Part shown: in pieces, positions 51,200 through 60,047 of the stretch
Position numbering within the stretch: position 1 is the first letter of the stretch
How the letters are laid out: each line of letters starts with the position of its first letter
From: Aeromicrobium erythreum
Lineage (GTDB): Bacteria; Actinomycetota; Actinomycetes; Propionibacteriales; Nocardioidaceae
Length of the DNA stretch: 64,000 bases
Assembly: GCF_001509405.1 (NCBI RefSeq)
Contig: NZ_CP011502.1
Location: 1,984,001-2,048,000 of the forward strand
Reading direction: 5' to 3'
Position numbers and translations under genes: made by a program
The notes under the pieces: generated by a model
Databases searched by the model: none
What the model was told of the DNA's origin: nothing
Seen by the model: the letters and a program-made list of their open reading frames with translations, nothing else

Positions 51200-52495
51200 T
51201 CAGCTCACGCCCGACGCCGACCGGCGACGGCGCGACAGGGCGTCCACGCTGGCGGCGAGCAGCAGCACGCCTCCGGTGACGACGTAGTTGATCCAGCTGG
51301 CCTGGTTGAGCAGGCCGAGACCGTTGGCGATCGTGGCGATCACGACACCGCCGATGACGCCGTCGCGCGCCTTGCCCTTGCCGCCGAAGAGGCTCGTGCC
51401 GCCGATGACCGCCGCACCGACGGCGTACAGCAGCGTGTTGCCGCCACCGGACGACGGCGAGACCTTGCCGGCGTACGACGCGGCGATGATGCCGCTGATG
51501 GCTGCCGTCGACGTGCAGATGACGAAGACCGAGATGCGGATGCGGTCGACGTTGATGCCCGCGCGTCGAGCGGCCTCGCGGTTGCCGCCCACGGCGTACA
51601 CGTGACGTCCGTAGCGGGTCCGGCTGAGCAGGAAGGTGAACAGCACCAGCAGCGCACCCACCACGAGCAGCACGTACGGCACACCCTGGATCGGGAAGTT
51701 CGGGTTCCGGCTGCGGTCGACGTTGAGCAGCGCCGTGAGGCCCAGCACGACGACCGCCAGGCCGGCGATCTTGACGAGGATGAGGCTGAGCGGCTGGTGC
51801 GCGAGACCGCGCTGCACCTGCGTGCGGTGACGCAGCAGCGTGAGGGCCGCGAACAGGACCACCACGGCGACCGCGACGATCCAGCCGACGGTGACGGGCA
51901 CGTTCTTGATGGTGATGCCGCGCAGGACCGGGTCGGCCACACGGACCGAGCCGCCCTGGCCGATCATCTTCAGCAGCACGCCCTGCAGGGCCAGGAAGAA
52001 GGCCAGCGTGACGACGAAGCTCGGGATGCCGAGCTTGGCGACCAGCGCGCCGATGAACGCACCGAGCACCATGCCGACGACGAGCGCGCCGACGACGGCG
52101 ACGTACCAGGGCAGTCCGTGGTCGTCGATCGCCAGCGCCGCGACCGCGGCGCCGACCGCCCCCGCGACACCCGCGGACAGGTCGATGTCGCCGAGCAGCA
52201 GCACCGGGATGAGCGCCATGGCCAGGACGCAGATCGCGCCGGCCTGGGTGATGAGGTTGGCGATGTTCAGCGCGGTCAGGAAGGTGTCGCTGAGCGAGCC
52301 GAAGACGATGAAGAGGACGACGAGGCCCAGCGTCGCGGGCAGGGCGCCCATGTCGCCGCCGCGCAGGCGGTTGAGGTAGGCCTGCCAGGCCTCGCCGAGC
52401 GTCGTGGTCTGGCGCGAGTCGATCGCGAAGTCGGAGTCGGCGAGGCCGCTGCCGGCGTTCTGGGCGGGCTGGGTGCCCGTGGATGACGTGGTCAT
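51200..52495 (-). CDS. xylH: Xylose ABC transporter permease
   Basis: The 431-residue membrane protein is the BPD_transp_2-type permease of a sugar ABC importer. It has about ten membrane helices and family segments LGDIDLSAGVAGAVGAAVA, GIPSFVVTLAFFLALQGVLL, YAVGGNREAARRAGI and the C-terminal GGTSLFGGKGKARDGVIGG. N-terminal residues 1-45 are a cytoplasmic tail. It would form the channel for XylF-delivered xylose. It is 8 bases from xylG. Confidence 0.93.
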   Translation of the reverse strand: MTTSSTGTQPAQNAGSGLADSDFAIDSRQTTTLGEAWQAYLNRLRGGDMGALPATLGLVVLFIVFGSLSDTFLTALNIANLITQAGAICVLAMALIPVLLLGDIDLSAGVAGAVGAAVAALAIDDHGLPWYVAVVGALVVGMVLGAFIGALVAKLGIPSFVVTLAFFLALQGVLLKMIGQGGSVRVADPVLRGITIKNVPVTVGWIVAVAVVVLFAALTLLRHRTQVQRGLAHQPLSLILVKIAGLAVVVLGLTALLNVDRSRNPNFPIQGVPYVLLVVGALLVLFTFLLSRTRYGRHVYAVGGNREAARRAGINVDRIRISVFVICTSTAAISGIIAASYAGKVSPSSGGGNTLLYAVGAAVIGGTSLFGGKGKARDGVIGGVVIATIANGLGLLNQASWINYVVTGGVLLLAASVDALSRRRRSASGVS

Positions 52496-52503
52496 GGTGC
52501 CTC

Positions 52504-53265
52504 TCAGACGGATGCGAGCCCGAGGTCGCCCGAGCGACCCGCGGTGATGAGCTCGACGACCTGGGTGTTGGTGACGTCCTTCGTGGCGACGTCGGCGGCC
52601 ACGCGGCCGAGGTACAGGGTGGTGATGCGGTCGGCGACCTCGAAGACGTCGACCATGTTGTGGGAGATCAGCACGACGCCGAGTCCCTGGTCGGCGAGAC
52701 GGCGCACGAGGTCGAGGACCTGGCGGGTCTGGGCGACGCCCAGGGCCGCGGTGGGCTCGTCGAGCAGCACGACCTTGGAGTTCCAGAGGACCGACTTCGC
52801 GATGGCGACGGTCTGGCGCTGTCCGCCGGACAGGCTGGCGACGCTCTGGCGCACCGACTTGACCGTGCGTACCGACAGCGACGCGAGGGTCTCGCGGGCG
52901 CGGGACTCCATGGTGGCCTCGTCGAGCTGCGGACCCTTCATGAGCTCGCGGCCGAGGAACATGTTCTCGACGATGTCGAGGTTGTCGCAGAGGGCGAGGT
53001 CCTGGTAGACGACCTCGATGCCGAGGTCGGCCGCGTCGCGGGGGCCGTGGATGTCGACCGGCTTGCCCTCGAAGTAGCGCTGGCCGGTGTCGGCGGAGTA
53101 GATGCCGGCGATCGTCTTGACGAGCGTCGACTTGCCGGCGCCGTTGTCGCCGACGAGCGCCGTGACCTGGCCGGGGTAGACGGCGAAGTCGACGTCGTGC
53201 AGGACGTGGACGGCGCCGAAGCTCTTGTTGATGCCGCGCAGCTCCAGCAGCGGGTTGGTGGTCAT
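52504..53265 (-). CDS. xylG: Xylose ABC transporter ATPase, single-domain type
   Basis: The 253-residue protein has one ABC module: Walker A GDNGAGKSTL near 40, the Q-loop VVYQDLALC, signature SLSGGQRQ, and Walker B VVLLDEPTAAL. E. coli XylG is about twice this length with two fused modules, so this one must work as a homodimer. GGAGAC lies before the ATG. It is separated from xylF by a strong terminator-like hairpin that would lower its level relative to the binding protein. Confidence 0.92.
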   Translation of the reverse strand: MTTNPLLELRGINKSFGAVHVLHDVDFAVYPGQVTALVGDNGAGKSTLVKTIAGIYSADTGQRYFEGKPVDIHGPRDAADLGIEVVYQDLALCDNLDIVENMFLGRELMKGPQLDEATMESRARETLASLSVRTVKSVRQSVASLSGGQRQTVAIAKSVLWNSKVVLLDEPTAALGVAQTRQVLDLVRRLADQGLGVVLISHNMVDVFEVADRITTLYLGRVAADVATKDVTNTQVVELITAGRSGDLGLASV

Positions 53266-53332
53266 GGGGATGTCTCCAGGGAGTCGCAGGAGGGCGGTCG
53301 GACGGTGCGGGCGCGAGCGCGCCCAGCGTGAC

Positions 53333-53372
53333 TCCCGCGGGGGACGGTCTGGCAGGACCGTCCCCCGCGGGA
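53333..53372 (-). terminator. Intercistronic terminator/attenuator between xylF and xylG
   Basis: A perfect 17-bp stem (53333-53349 with 53356-53372) has a 6-base loop and lies 14 bases after the xylF stop. Partial termination here would give more binding protein than ATPase and permease. Confidence 0.75.
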
Positions 53373-53386
53373 CGTCGGGGTGGACG

Positions 53387-54469
53387 TCAGCTGATGCCGG
53401 CGTCCGCGCAGAGCTTCGCGAAGTCGTTGGCGCAGAGGTCGTCCTTGCTGACGCCTCCGTCGTCGACGACGTCCTTGACGTTGTCCTTCGTGATGGACTG
53501 CGGGGTCAGGAGGATCGAGGGAACCTCACGCTTGCCCTCGGAGTCCTCGGTGGTGCCGTTGGTCTCGGCCTTGTCGCCCTTGGCGAGCGCGATGGCCGCC
53601 TTGGCGAGCGCGCCGGCCTCCTGCGTGGCCGACTTGTACACCGACATGCACTGGTCGCCCTTGAGGATGTTCTGCAGGCCCTCGACCGTGGCGTCCTGGC
53701 CCGTGACCGGGACCTTGCCCGCCTGGCCGTTCTTCTGCAGGATCGAGATGACCGAGCCGGCGAGGCCGTCGTTGGCCGCGTAGACGCCCTGGACGTCGCC
53801 GTCGACCTTCGTGTACAGCTGCTCGAAGATCGTGACGGCCTGCTCGTTGTCCCAGTCGGGGACGGCCTGCTCGCCGACGTTCTTGTACTTCGTGTTCTTG
53901 TCGAGGACGCTGTGCGCACCCTCGGAGAACAGCGTCGCGTTGTTGTCGGTGGGCGAGCCGTTCAGGTAGATGACGTTCGCGTCCTTGTCGCCGAGGCACT
54001 GCTCGAGACCCTGGCCCTGCAGCTCGCCGACCTTGGTGTTGTCGAACGAGACGTAGTAGTCGGCCGAGCCGCCCAGCGTGAGCCGGTCGTAGTCGATCGT
54101 CTTGACGCCCTGCTGCGCGGCCTTCTCCTCGATGGAGGCACCGGAGTCGGAGTCGAGGTTGACGATCGCGAGGACGGTGACGCCGTCGGCGATCATGCTG
54201 TCGGCGATGGTGGCCATCTTGTCGGCGTCGCCCTCGGCGTTCTGGATCTCGTACTCGACGCCGGCCTCCTTGAACGCCTTCTCGAGCGCGGGACGGTCGG
54301 CCGACTCCCAGCGCACCGAGGACTTGGTGTCGGGGAGGATGACGCCGATCTTGCCCGCGTCACCCTTGCTGTCGCTGCCGTCGTTCCCCGAGTCGCTGCT
54401 GCCGCAGGCGCTCAGCATGAGCGTGGCACCCATGAGCCCGGCCAGCACCAGATTGCGCGTCCGCTTCAC
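53387..54469 (-). CDS. xylF: D-xylose ABC transporter substrate-binding lipoprotein
   Basis: The 360-residue product has a lipoprotein signal (LMLSAC, lipid at C22) and a periplasmic-binding-protein fold: IGVILPDTKSSVRWESADRP, the sugar-contact NLDSDSGASIEEKAAQQGVK and TGQDATVEGLQNIL are like XylF. It is anchored outside the membrane and passes xylose to XylGH. The GTG start follows AAGGAGG by 8 bases. It is the promoter-proximal gene of the transporter series. Confidence 0.95.
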   Translation of the reverse strand: MKRTRNLVLAGLMGATLMLSACGSSDSGNDGSDSKGDAGKIGVILPDTKSSVRWESADRPALEKAFKEAGVEYEIQNAEGDADKMATIADSMIADGVTVLAIVNLDSDSGASIEEKAAQQGVKTIDYDRLTLGGSADYYVSFDNTKVGELQGQGLEQCLGDKDANVIYLNGSPTDNNATLFSEGAHSVLDKNTKYKNVGEQAVPDWDNEQAVTIFEQLYTKVDGDVQGVYAANDGLAGSVISILQKNGQAGKVPVTGQDATVEGLQNILKGDQCMSVYKSATQEAGALAKAAIALAKGDKAETNGTTEDSEGKREVPSILLTPQSITKDNVKDVVDDGGVSKDDLCANDFAKLCADAGIS

Positions 54470-54549
54470 ACGAACCGCCTCCTTGATTCATCTCGCGCGA
54501 CACGGAGACGACATCTGATCGACACCCGGACGCAATTGTTGTTTGCGTG

Positions 54550-54578
54550 AACCTATCGCGTGATCGGGGTCACGTCCA
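54550..54578 (-). promoter_or_regulatory. Candidate xylF promoter
   Basis: On the minus strand TGGACG (54578-54573) and TAGGTT (54555-54550) are 17 bases apart, about 80 bases before the GTG. An imperfect TTCGT...ACGAA element just upstream (54594-54613) resembles the xylB operator. Confidence 0.4.
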
Positions 54579-54636
54579 GCATCTTCGGACAATTTCGTGT
54601 CGCGGACAACGAATTTCTTCCGCAGCCCCCGCCCGA

Positions 54637-54716
54637 GCGGTAGGTGAGACGCGGAACGCGGGTTCGCGGTAGCCGACCGGCGCTACCGGGCCTCGATGAC
54701 GCGGGCTACCTACCGC
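54637..54716. repeat. Nested inverted repeats built on GGTAG/CTACC
   Basis: GCGGTAGGT (54637-54645) pairs with ACCTACCGC (54708-54716). Inside, CGGTAGC (54667-54673) pairs with GCTACCG (54682-54688). GGTAG or its complement occurs five times in 80 bases, so it may be a clustered protein-binding site or a structured RNA. Confidence 0.6.
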
Positions 54717-54786
54717 CCCACTGGCCGAGCGACGAGCGGGACCACGACCGACCACATCACCGCAGCCGCAGGACGAAGCCCTGACG

Positions 54787-54826
54787 CACCACCGCCCGCC
54801 ATCCGGGCGGATGGCGGGCGGTGGTG
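54787..54826 (-). terminator. metK terminator
   Basis: An 18-bp perfect stem (54787-54804 with 54809-54826) with a 4-base loop lies 10 bases beyond the metK stop. Confidence 0.8.
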
Positions 54827-54835
54827 GCGTGCGGG

Positions 54836-56023
54836 TCAGGCGTGCGCGGCGGCCTTGAGGGCCTCGGCGCGGCCGGTGTCCTCCCACGGCAGGCCGGGGC
54901 GGCCGAAGTGGCCGTAGGCGGCGGTCTGCGCGTAGATCGGGCGGAGCAGGTCGAGGTCGCGGACGATGGCGCCGGGGCGGAGGTCGAAGACCTCGAGGAC
55001 GGCCTCACGGATCTTGTCGACCGGGACCGTCTCGGTGCCGTAGGTGTCCACGTAGAAGCCGACCGGCTTGGCGACGCCGATCGCGTACGCGACCTGGACC
55101 TCGGCCTTGGTGGCGAGGCCGGCGGCGACGATGTTCTTCGCGACCCAGCGCATGGCGTACGCGGCGGAGCGGTCGACCTTGCTCGGGTCCTTGCCGGAGA
55201 ACGCCCCGCCGCCGTGGCGGGCGTAGCCGCCGTAGGTGTCGACGATGATCTTGCGGCCGGTCAGGCCGACATCGCCCATGGGTCCGCCGATGACGAAGCG
55301 ACCGGTGGGGTTGACGTGCAGCTTGTAGTCGCTGGAGTCGATGTCGTACTGGCCGAGCACGACGTCGATGACGTGCTTCTTGATGTCGCCGCGGAGCTGG
55401 GCGTCGAGGTCGATGCCCTCCTCGTGCTGCGTGGACACGACGATGGCCTCGACGCGCTTGGGCTTGTCGTCGTCGCCGTACTCGATGGTGACCTGCGTCT
55501 TGCCGTCGGCGCGCAGGTAGGGCAGCGTGCCGTCCTTGCGGACCGCGGTCAGCTGCTCGGCGAGGCGGTGCGCGATGGTGATCGGCAGCGGCATCAGCTC
55601 GGGGGTCTCGTCGATCGCGAAGCCGAACATGAGGCCCTGGTCGCCGGCGCCCTGCAGGTCGAGCGGGTCGACGGAGCCGTCGGCGCGGTTCTCGAACGCG
55701 GTGTCGACGCCCTGGGCGATGTCGGGGCTCTGCGCGTCGAGGGTGATCTGCACGGCGCAGGACTCACCGTCGAAGCCCTTGACGGAGGAGTCGTACCCGA
55801 TCTCCAGGACGCGGTCGCGGGCGATGCGCGCGATGTCGGCGTACGCCTCGGTGGTCACCTCGCCGCCGACGAGCACGAGGCCCGTGGTCACGTACGTCTC
55901 GCACGCGACACGGCTCTTGGGGTCCTCCGCCAGCAGCGCGTCGAGGACGCTGTCGCTGATCTGGTCGGCGATCTTGTCGGGGTGGCCCTCGGTCACCGAC
56001 TCGGACGTGAAGAAGCGGCTCAC
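54836..56023 (-). CDS. metK: S-adenosylmethionine synthetase
   Basis: It makes SAM from methionine and ATP. The 395-residue protein has the three-domain MetK layout with [12 protein letters not shown] at 14-25, [10 protein letters not shown] and the P-loop-like [16 protein letters not shown]. The start is a GTG at 56023 with AGGAGAG 6 bases before it. The frame is open upstream through coaBC sequence, but MetK similarity begins exactly at [13 protein letters not shown]. Two hairpins lie in the short leader; no SAM riboswitch is recognisable. Confidence 0.98.
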   Translation of the reverse strand: MSRFFTSESVTEGHPDKIADQISDSVLDALLAEDPKSRVACETYVTTGLVLVGGEVTTEAYADIARIARDRVLEIGYDSSVKGFDGESCAVQITLDAQSPDIAQGVDTAFENRADGSVDPLDLQGAGDQGLMFGFAIDETPELMPLPITIAHRLAEQLTAVRKDGTLPYLRADGKTQVTIEYGDDDKPKRVEAIVVSTQHEEGIDLDAQLRGDIKKHVIDVVLGQYDIDSSDYKLHVNPTGRFVIGGPMGDVGLTGRKIIVDTYGGYARHGGGAFSGKDPSKVDRSAAYAMRWVAKNIVAAGLATKAEVQVAYAIGVAKPVGFYVDTYGTETVPVDKIREAVLEVFDLRPGAIVRDLDLLRPIYAQTAAYGHFGRPGLPWEDTGRAEALKAAAHA

Positions 56024-56053
56024 TCGATCTCTCCTGTTGGCTGGATGCGCTGG

Positions 56054-56091
56054 CGCCCGACGGCGTCGGGCGGTGGGCGGGGTGACTCCCC
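56054..56091 (-). other. Two hairpins between coaBC and metK
   Basis: CGCCCGAC-GGC-GTCGGGCG (56054-56072) and GGGG-TGACT-CCCC (56079-56091) follow the coaBC stop and precede metK. They may end part of the coaBC transcript. Confidence 0.45.
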
Positions 56092-56106
56092 GGAGTGTAA
56101 CGACGC

Positions 56107-57360
56107 TCAGCGCGAAGGGTTCTGCCGTCCCGCGCGTCGGACGATCTCGTCCCACAGCGTGTGGGCGAGCCTGGACTTCGAGCCGGGCGGCACCGGCACC
56201 TCGCTGCCGTCGGCGGCCAGGATGACCGCCTCGGTGTCCTCGCGTCCGAAGACCTTGCCCTCGCTGACGTCGTTGACGACGAGCAGCTCGCAGCCCTTGC
56301 GCTCGAGCTTGGCGCGACCGTGGCCGGCGACGCTGGCGTTCTCGTCGCCGGTCTCGGCGGCGAAGCCGACGATGAACGGACGTCGCGCGTCGCCGCGGTC
56401 GCGGACGAGGCCGGCGAGGATGTCGGGGTTCTCGACGAGCTCGACGACCGGTGTGCGCCCGTCGTCGCGCTTCTTGATCTTGCTGCCCGAGACGTCCGCC
56501 GGCCGGAAGTCGGCGGGTGCGGCCGCCATGACGACGACGTCGGCGCGGGCCGCGGCGCCGACGACGGCGGCGTGCAGCTCGGCGGTGGTGACCACCTCGA
56601 CGACGTCCACGCCGGCCGGGGCGGGCAGCCCGACGTTCGCGGCGACGAGCGTGACGGTGGCGCCACGCGCGACAGCGGCCTGCGCGATGGCGATGCCCTG
56701 CAGGCCCGACGAACGGTTGCCGAGGTAGCGCACGGGGTCGAGGAACTCGCGGGTGCCGCCCGCGGAGACGACGACGTGCCGCCCGGCGAGGTCCTGGTCG
56801 TGGGCGTCGAGCACGTCGTGGCAGACGGCGAACAGCTGGTCGGGCTCCGGGAGCCGACCCTTGCCGGTGTCGCTGCCCGTGAGCCGGCCGGCGGCGGGCT
56901 CGACGACGAGCACGCCCCGCGAGCGCAACGTCTCGACGTTGGCCTGCGTGGCCGCGTGCTCCCACATCTCGGTGTGCATGGCCGGCGCGAGCACCACGGG
57001 GCACCGCGCGGTCAGCAGGGTGTTGGTGAGCAGGTCGTCGGCGAGGCCGTGCGCGGCCTTGGCGAGCAGGTCGGCGGTCGCCGGTGCGACGACGACGAGG
57101 TCGGCCCCCTGGCCGAGCCGCACGTGGGGCACCTCGTGCACGTCGGACCACACGTCGGTCGCGACGGGCTGGCCGCTCAGCGCCTCCCAGGTGGGGGCGC
57201 CGACGAACTGCAGCGCGGACCGGGTGGGCACGACGCGGACGTCGTGGCCCGACTCGGTGAACAGGCGCAGCAGGGACGCCACCTTGTAGGCGGCGATGCC
57301 CCCGCCGACGCCCAGGACGACGCGGGGACGTCGGACGTCGCCCGGAACGGGTTCGCTCAT
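56107..57360 (-). CDS. coaBC: Bifunctional phosphopantothenoylcysteine decarboxylase / phosphopantothenate-cysteine ligase
   Basis: The 417-residue fusion catalyses two steps of coenzyme A synthesis: CTP-dependent joining of cysteine to phosphopantothenate, then FMN-dependent decarboxylation. The N-terminal CoaC flavoprotein has [13 protein letters not shown], the H-containing [11 protein letters not shown] and APAMHTEMW. The C-terminal CoaB has [21 protein letters not shown] and the KIKKRDDG lysine region. The ATG is 10 bases after the rpoZ stop. The order gmk-rpoZ-coaBC-metK is widely conserved in actinobacteria. Confidence 0.96.
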   Translation of the reverse strand: MSEPVPGDVRRPRVVLGVGGGIAAYKVASLLRLFTESGHDVRVVPTRSALQFVGAPTWEALSGQPVATDVWSDVHEVPHVRLGQGADLVVVAPATADLLAKAAHGLADDLLTNTLLTARCPVVLAPAMHTEMWEHAATQANVETLRSRGVLVVEPAAGRLTGSDTGKGRLPEPDQLFAVCHDVLDAHDQDLAGRHVVVSAGGTREFLDPVRYLGNRSSGLQGIAIAQAAVARGATVTLVAANVGLPAPAGVDVVEVVTTAELHAAVVGAAARADVVVMAAAPADFRPADVSGSKIKKRDDGRTPVVELVENPDILAGLVRDRGDARRPFIVGFAAETGDENASVAGHGRAKLERKGCELLVVNDVSEGKVFGREDTEAVILAADGSEVPVPPGSKSRLAHTLWDEIVRRAGRQNPSR

Positions 57361-57370
57361 GCGGGGCAGG

Positions 57371-57679
57371 TCAGACCTGGGACGACGCAGCAGCCCCGTT
57401 GCTCTGGTAGCCCTCGCTGCCGTCGGTCTCCTCGACCGTCAGCAGGTCCGCGTTGATCTCGCGCAGGGCGATGGAGAGCGGCTTCTCCTGGACCTCGGTC
57501 TCGAGCAGCGGCCCGACGTACTCCAGCAGGCCCTCGCCGAGCTGGGAGTAGTACGCGTTGATCTGACGCGCGCGCTTGGCGCTGTAGAGCACCAGCTTGT
57601 ACTTGGAGTCGGCCTTGTCGAGCAGGTCGTCGATGGGCGGGTTCGTGATGCCCTCGGCCACGGAACGCGTGCTGGTCAC
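57371..57679 (-). CDS. rpoZ: RNA polymerase omega subunit
   Basis: Omega helps fold and hold the beta-prime subunit. The 102-residue product has the family core [21 protein letters not shown], the [15 protein letters not shown] helix and a C-terminal acidic-then-small tail. The start is a GTG. It is 36 bases after gmk and 10 bases before coaBC. Confidence 0.95.
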   Translation of the reverse strand: MTSTRSVAEGITNPPIDDLLDKADSKYKLVLYSAKRARQINAYYSQLGEGLLEYVGPLLETEVQEKPLSIALREINADLLTVEETDGSEGYQSNGAAASSQV

Positions 57680-57715
57680 TGTGCCTCGCAGAGAATGGAT
57701 GGCGGAAAGTTCGGG

Positions 57716-58312
57716 TCAGGCCCGCGCGGGCCCGTCGAACAAGTCTATCAACTCCCGGCACGCGGCCCGGACGTCGGTGTTGACGATCGTCAGATCGAAC
57801 TCGGCCTCGGCGGCGAGCTCCTCGCGGGCGGTGCGCAGGCGGCGCTCCCGCTCCTCGGGCCCCTCGGTGCCGCGCCCCACGAGACGCCGCTCGAGCTCCT
57901 CGAACGACGGCGGCGCGAGGAAGCACATGAGGGCGTCGGGCATCGCCCGACGCACCTGGCGCGCGCCCTGCAGGTCGAGCTCGAGCAGGGCGGGCTCCCC
58001 CGCGTCGAGGCGCTCCTCGACCGGGCCGCGCGGCGTGCCGTAGCGGTGGCGACCGTGCACGACGGCCCACTCGAGCAGCCCGTCGGTCTCGACGAGCCGG
58101 TCGAACTCGGCCTCGCTGACGAAGTGGTAGTGCACGCCCTCCTGCTCACCGGGACGCGGCGGCCGGGTGGTGGCCGACACGGAGATCCAGATGTCGGGCC
58201 GCTCCTCGCGCACGCACGCAGCGACCGTCCCCTTGCCGACCGCGGTCGGGCCGGCGAGGACGACGAGCCGGGAGCGGACGGGTGACTCGGACGTGGCCGG
58301 GTCAGCGCTCAC
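57716..58312 (-). CDS. gmk: Guanylate kinase
   Basis: It phosphorylates GMP to GDP. The 198-residue P-loop enzyme has [12 protein letters not shown] near 17-28 (the usual GPSGVGKG with T-A in place of S-G), the GMP-binding [20 protein letters not shown] and the lid region. The GTG start overlaps mihF by 11 bases. Confidence 0.95.
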   Translation of the reverse strand: MSADPATSESPVRSRLVVLAGPTAVGKGTVAACVREERPDIWISVSATTRPPRPGEQEGVHYHFVSEAEFDRLVETDGLLEWAVVHGRHRYGTPRGPVEERLDAGEPALLELDLQGARQVRRAMPDALMCFLAPPSFEELERRLVGRGTEGPEERERRLRTAREELAAEAEFDLTIVNTDVRAACRELIDLFDGPARA

Positions 58313-58625
58313 GGCTGCCGAACTCGCGCAGCAGCGCCTGCACCTGGTTGACGCCGAGGCCCCGCAGCCGCCGGCTGTCGGCGATGCCGATGCGGTCCAT
58401 GATCTCCTTGGCGCGGACCTTGCCCACGCCGGGCATCGACTGCAGCAGGTCGCTCACCTTGAGCTTGGCGATGACGTCGTCGACCCGGGCCTCGTTGATC
58501 ACGTCGGCCAGACTGGCGCCGGAGTGCTTGAGGCGGTTCTTCACCTCGGCGCGCACCTGCCGGGCCTGCGCGGCCTTGGCGAGGGCGGCCTGCCGCTGCT
58601 CGGGGGTCAGCTGTGGGAGGGCCAC
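58302..58625 (-). CDS. mihF: Integration host factor, actinobacterial type (mIHF)
   Basis: This 107-residue nucleoid protein is unrelated to proteobacterial IHF. It binds DNA through a helix-two-turn-helix and is needed for phage L5 integration and chromosome organisation in mycobacteria. Typical parts are [24 protein letters not shown] and the [18 protein letters not shown] segment. The start is a GTG. It is placed just before gmk, as in other actinobacteria. Confidence 0.95.
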   Translation of the reverse strand: MALPQLTPEQRQAALAKAAQARQVRAEVKNRLKHSGASLADVINEARVDDVIAKLKVSDLLQSMPGVGKVRAKEIMDRIGIADSRRLRGLGVNQVQALLREFGSRER

Positions 58626-58686
58626 GATGTCGTCCTCTCTCGTGCCGGGCGCGTCGTCGGGCCGGCGTGGGCGGGATGCGGGGCGG

Positions 58687-59130
58687 TCACTTGAGGGTGA
58701 TCTCGCACTCGGTCTTCGCGTTCTTGACGACGGCGGTCCGCTGCGCCGACGTGTCGTTGAACTTCTCGTAGGCGTCGTTGAGGGTGCTGAGCTGGGTCTC
58801 GTCCAGCTTCGCCACGACGGCCTTGTCCTTCATGTCCTCCAGCGGGAGGCCGACCTTCTTCTGCGCCGCGAGCACGCCGTCGGTGACGTCGGCCAACGCG
58901 GCCCAGTCCTTGCGGACGGACGACGGCGCCTCCTTCGAGACGCTCCGGAAGGCCTTCGCGTACGCCGTGTAGCCGGCGTCGGTGCGGGTCTTGCCGAAGG
59001 AGTTGAGCGCGTCCGCGTTCTTCTCGATGGCCGAGCAGTACGGGCTCTGGCCGCCGCACCCGGTGAGCAGCAGGGTCGTCAGCGCGGCCGCGGCAGCCGT
59101 GGCGACGTGCTTCGCACGGGGTCGCGTCAT
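58687..59130 (-). CDS. Putative lipoprotein between pyrF and mihF
   Basis: The 147-residue product is not recognised. It has a clear lipoprotein signal with lipobox LLTGC (C25) after a basic start and an alanine-rich core. An all-helical, lysine-rich domain of about 120 residues with two cysteines (YCSAI, ECEITL) follows. GAGGAG precedes the ATG. It is inserted into the otherwise conserved pyrF-mihF-gmk order and reads the same way, so it is probably cotranscribed. Helical lipoproteins of this type are common in actinobacteria without a known role. Confidence 0.75.
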   Translation of the reverse strand: MTRPRAKHVATAAAAALTTLLLTGCGGQSPYCSAIEKNADALNSFGKTRTDAGYTAYAKAFRSVSKEAPSSVRKDWAALADVTDGVLAAQKKVGLPLEDMKDKAVVAKLDETQLSTLNDAYEKFNDTSAQRTAVVKNAKTECEITLK

Positions 59131-59195
59131 GCGGGTCTCCTCGAGGGGTCGGGATGCTCTGACCAGGGCCGACGGACGTCGGCCACGAGGGGAGC

Positions 59196-60047
59196 CTACA
59201 ACTGCAGGGAGTCGTTCACGGCGACGGCGGCGTCGCGCAGTGCGGCCACGTCGGGTCCGGCCTGCAGCACCTGTCGCGACGTCGACGGCAGCACGTACCG
59301 GGTGACGCCGTCGAAGATGCGTCGCAGGTCGTCGACGGTGCCGCCCTGGCTGCCGAACCCCGGCACGAGCAGCGGCCCGTTCACGTCGAGGTCCTCGTCG
59401 GTCGAGCCGATGGTGGCGCCCACGACGGCGCCGTAGGAGCCCATCGGGGTCGCGCCCGCGTTCGCCTCGCGCAGCGCCGCCAGCACGTCGCCGGCGACCG
59501 TTCCAGTCTGCCGCCCACGGCCCGGCACCCCCGCCGGGCGGCCGTGCTGCACGAGGGCGTGCTGCACCTGTGGACCCTCGGGGTTGGAGGTCAGCGCGAG
59601 GACGAAGACGCCGGCGTCGTTCTTCTCGGCCTCCTCCAGGAACGGCGCGAGCGACCCGAACCCGAGGAACGGGCTCACGGTCACCGCGTCGGCCGCCATC
59701 GGGCTGTCCTCGTCGAGGTAGGCCTCGGCGTAGGCGGCGGCGGTCGAGCCGATGTCGCCGCGCTTCACGTCGAGCACGGTGAGCGTGCCGGTGTGGCGCA
59801 GGTCCTGCAACGTGCGCTCCAGGATCGCGACGCCGCGCGACCCGAACCGCTCGAAGAACGCCGACTGCGGCTTCACGAACGCGACCTGGCCTGCAAACGC
59901 CTCGACGCAGGTCGCGGCGAAGCGGTCGAGCCCGTCGAGCGTGTCGCCGACCCCCCACGCCTCGAGCAGCGAGGCGTGGGGGTCGATGCCGACGCAGACC
60001 GGCCCGTACGCGTCCATCGCGGCACGGGCCCGCGAGCCGAAGCTCAC
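59196..60047 (-). CDS. pyrF: Orotidine 5'-phosphate decarboxylase (type 2)
   Basis: It decarboxylates OMP to UMP, the last step of pyrimidine synthesis. The 283-residue protein belongs to the longer type 2 group of actinobacteria, with [15 protein letters not shown] at the N-terminus, the catalytic [19 protein letters not shown], and a late [12 protein letters not shown] phosphate loop. The start is a GTG overlapping the carB stop by 4 bases (GTGA). The frame is open upstream through carB but has no similarity there. Confidence 0.96.
   Translation of the reverse strand: MSFGSRARAAMDAYGPVCVGIDPHASLLEAWGVGDTLDGLDRFAATCVEAFAGQVAFVKPQSAFFERFGSRGVAILERTLQDLRHTGTLTVLDVKRGDIGSTAAAYAEAYLDEDSPMAADAVTVSPFLGFGSLAPFLEEAEKNDAGVFVLALTSNPEGPQVQHALVQHGRPAGVPGRGRQTGTVAGDVLAALREANAGATPMGSYGAVVGATIGSTDEDLDVNGPLLVPGFGSQGGTVDDLRRIFDGVTRYVLPSTSRQVLQAGPDVAALRDAAVAVNDSLQL

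Larger units (their letters stand above)
54470..54835. other. 366-bp non-coding stretch between xylF and metK
   Basis: No gene is seen. From the left it holds the xylF leader with an ACGCAA-N7-TTGCGT inverted repeat (54530-54548), the xylF promoter, a TTCGT-N10-ACGAA element (54594-54613), nested inverted repeats at 54637-54716, and the metK terminator. Confidence 0.7.

Noticed and set aside
56024..56106. SAM riboswitch before metK
   Set aside because: The 83-base gap holds only two simple hairpins. No SAM riboswitch core was recognised, and the space is too short for SAM-I or SAM-IV.
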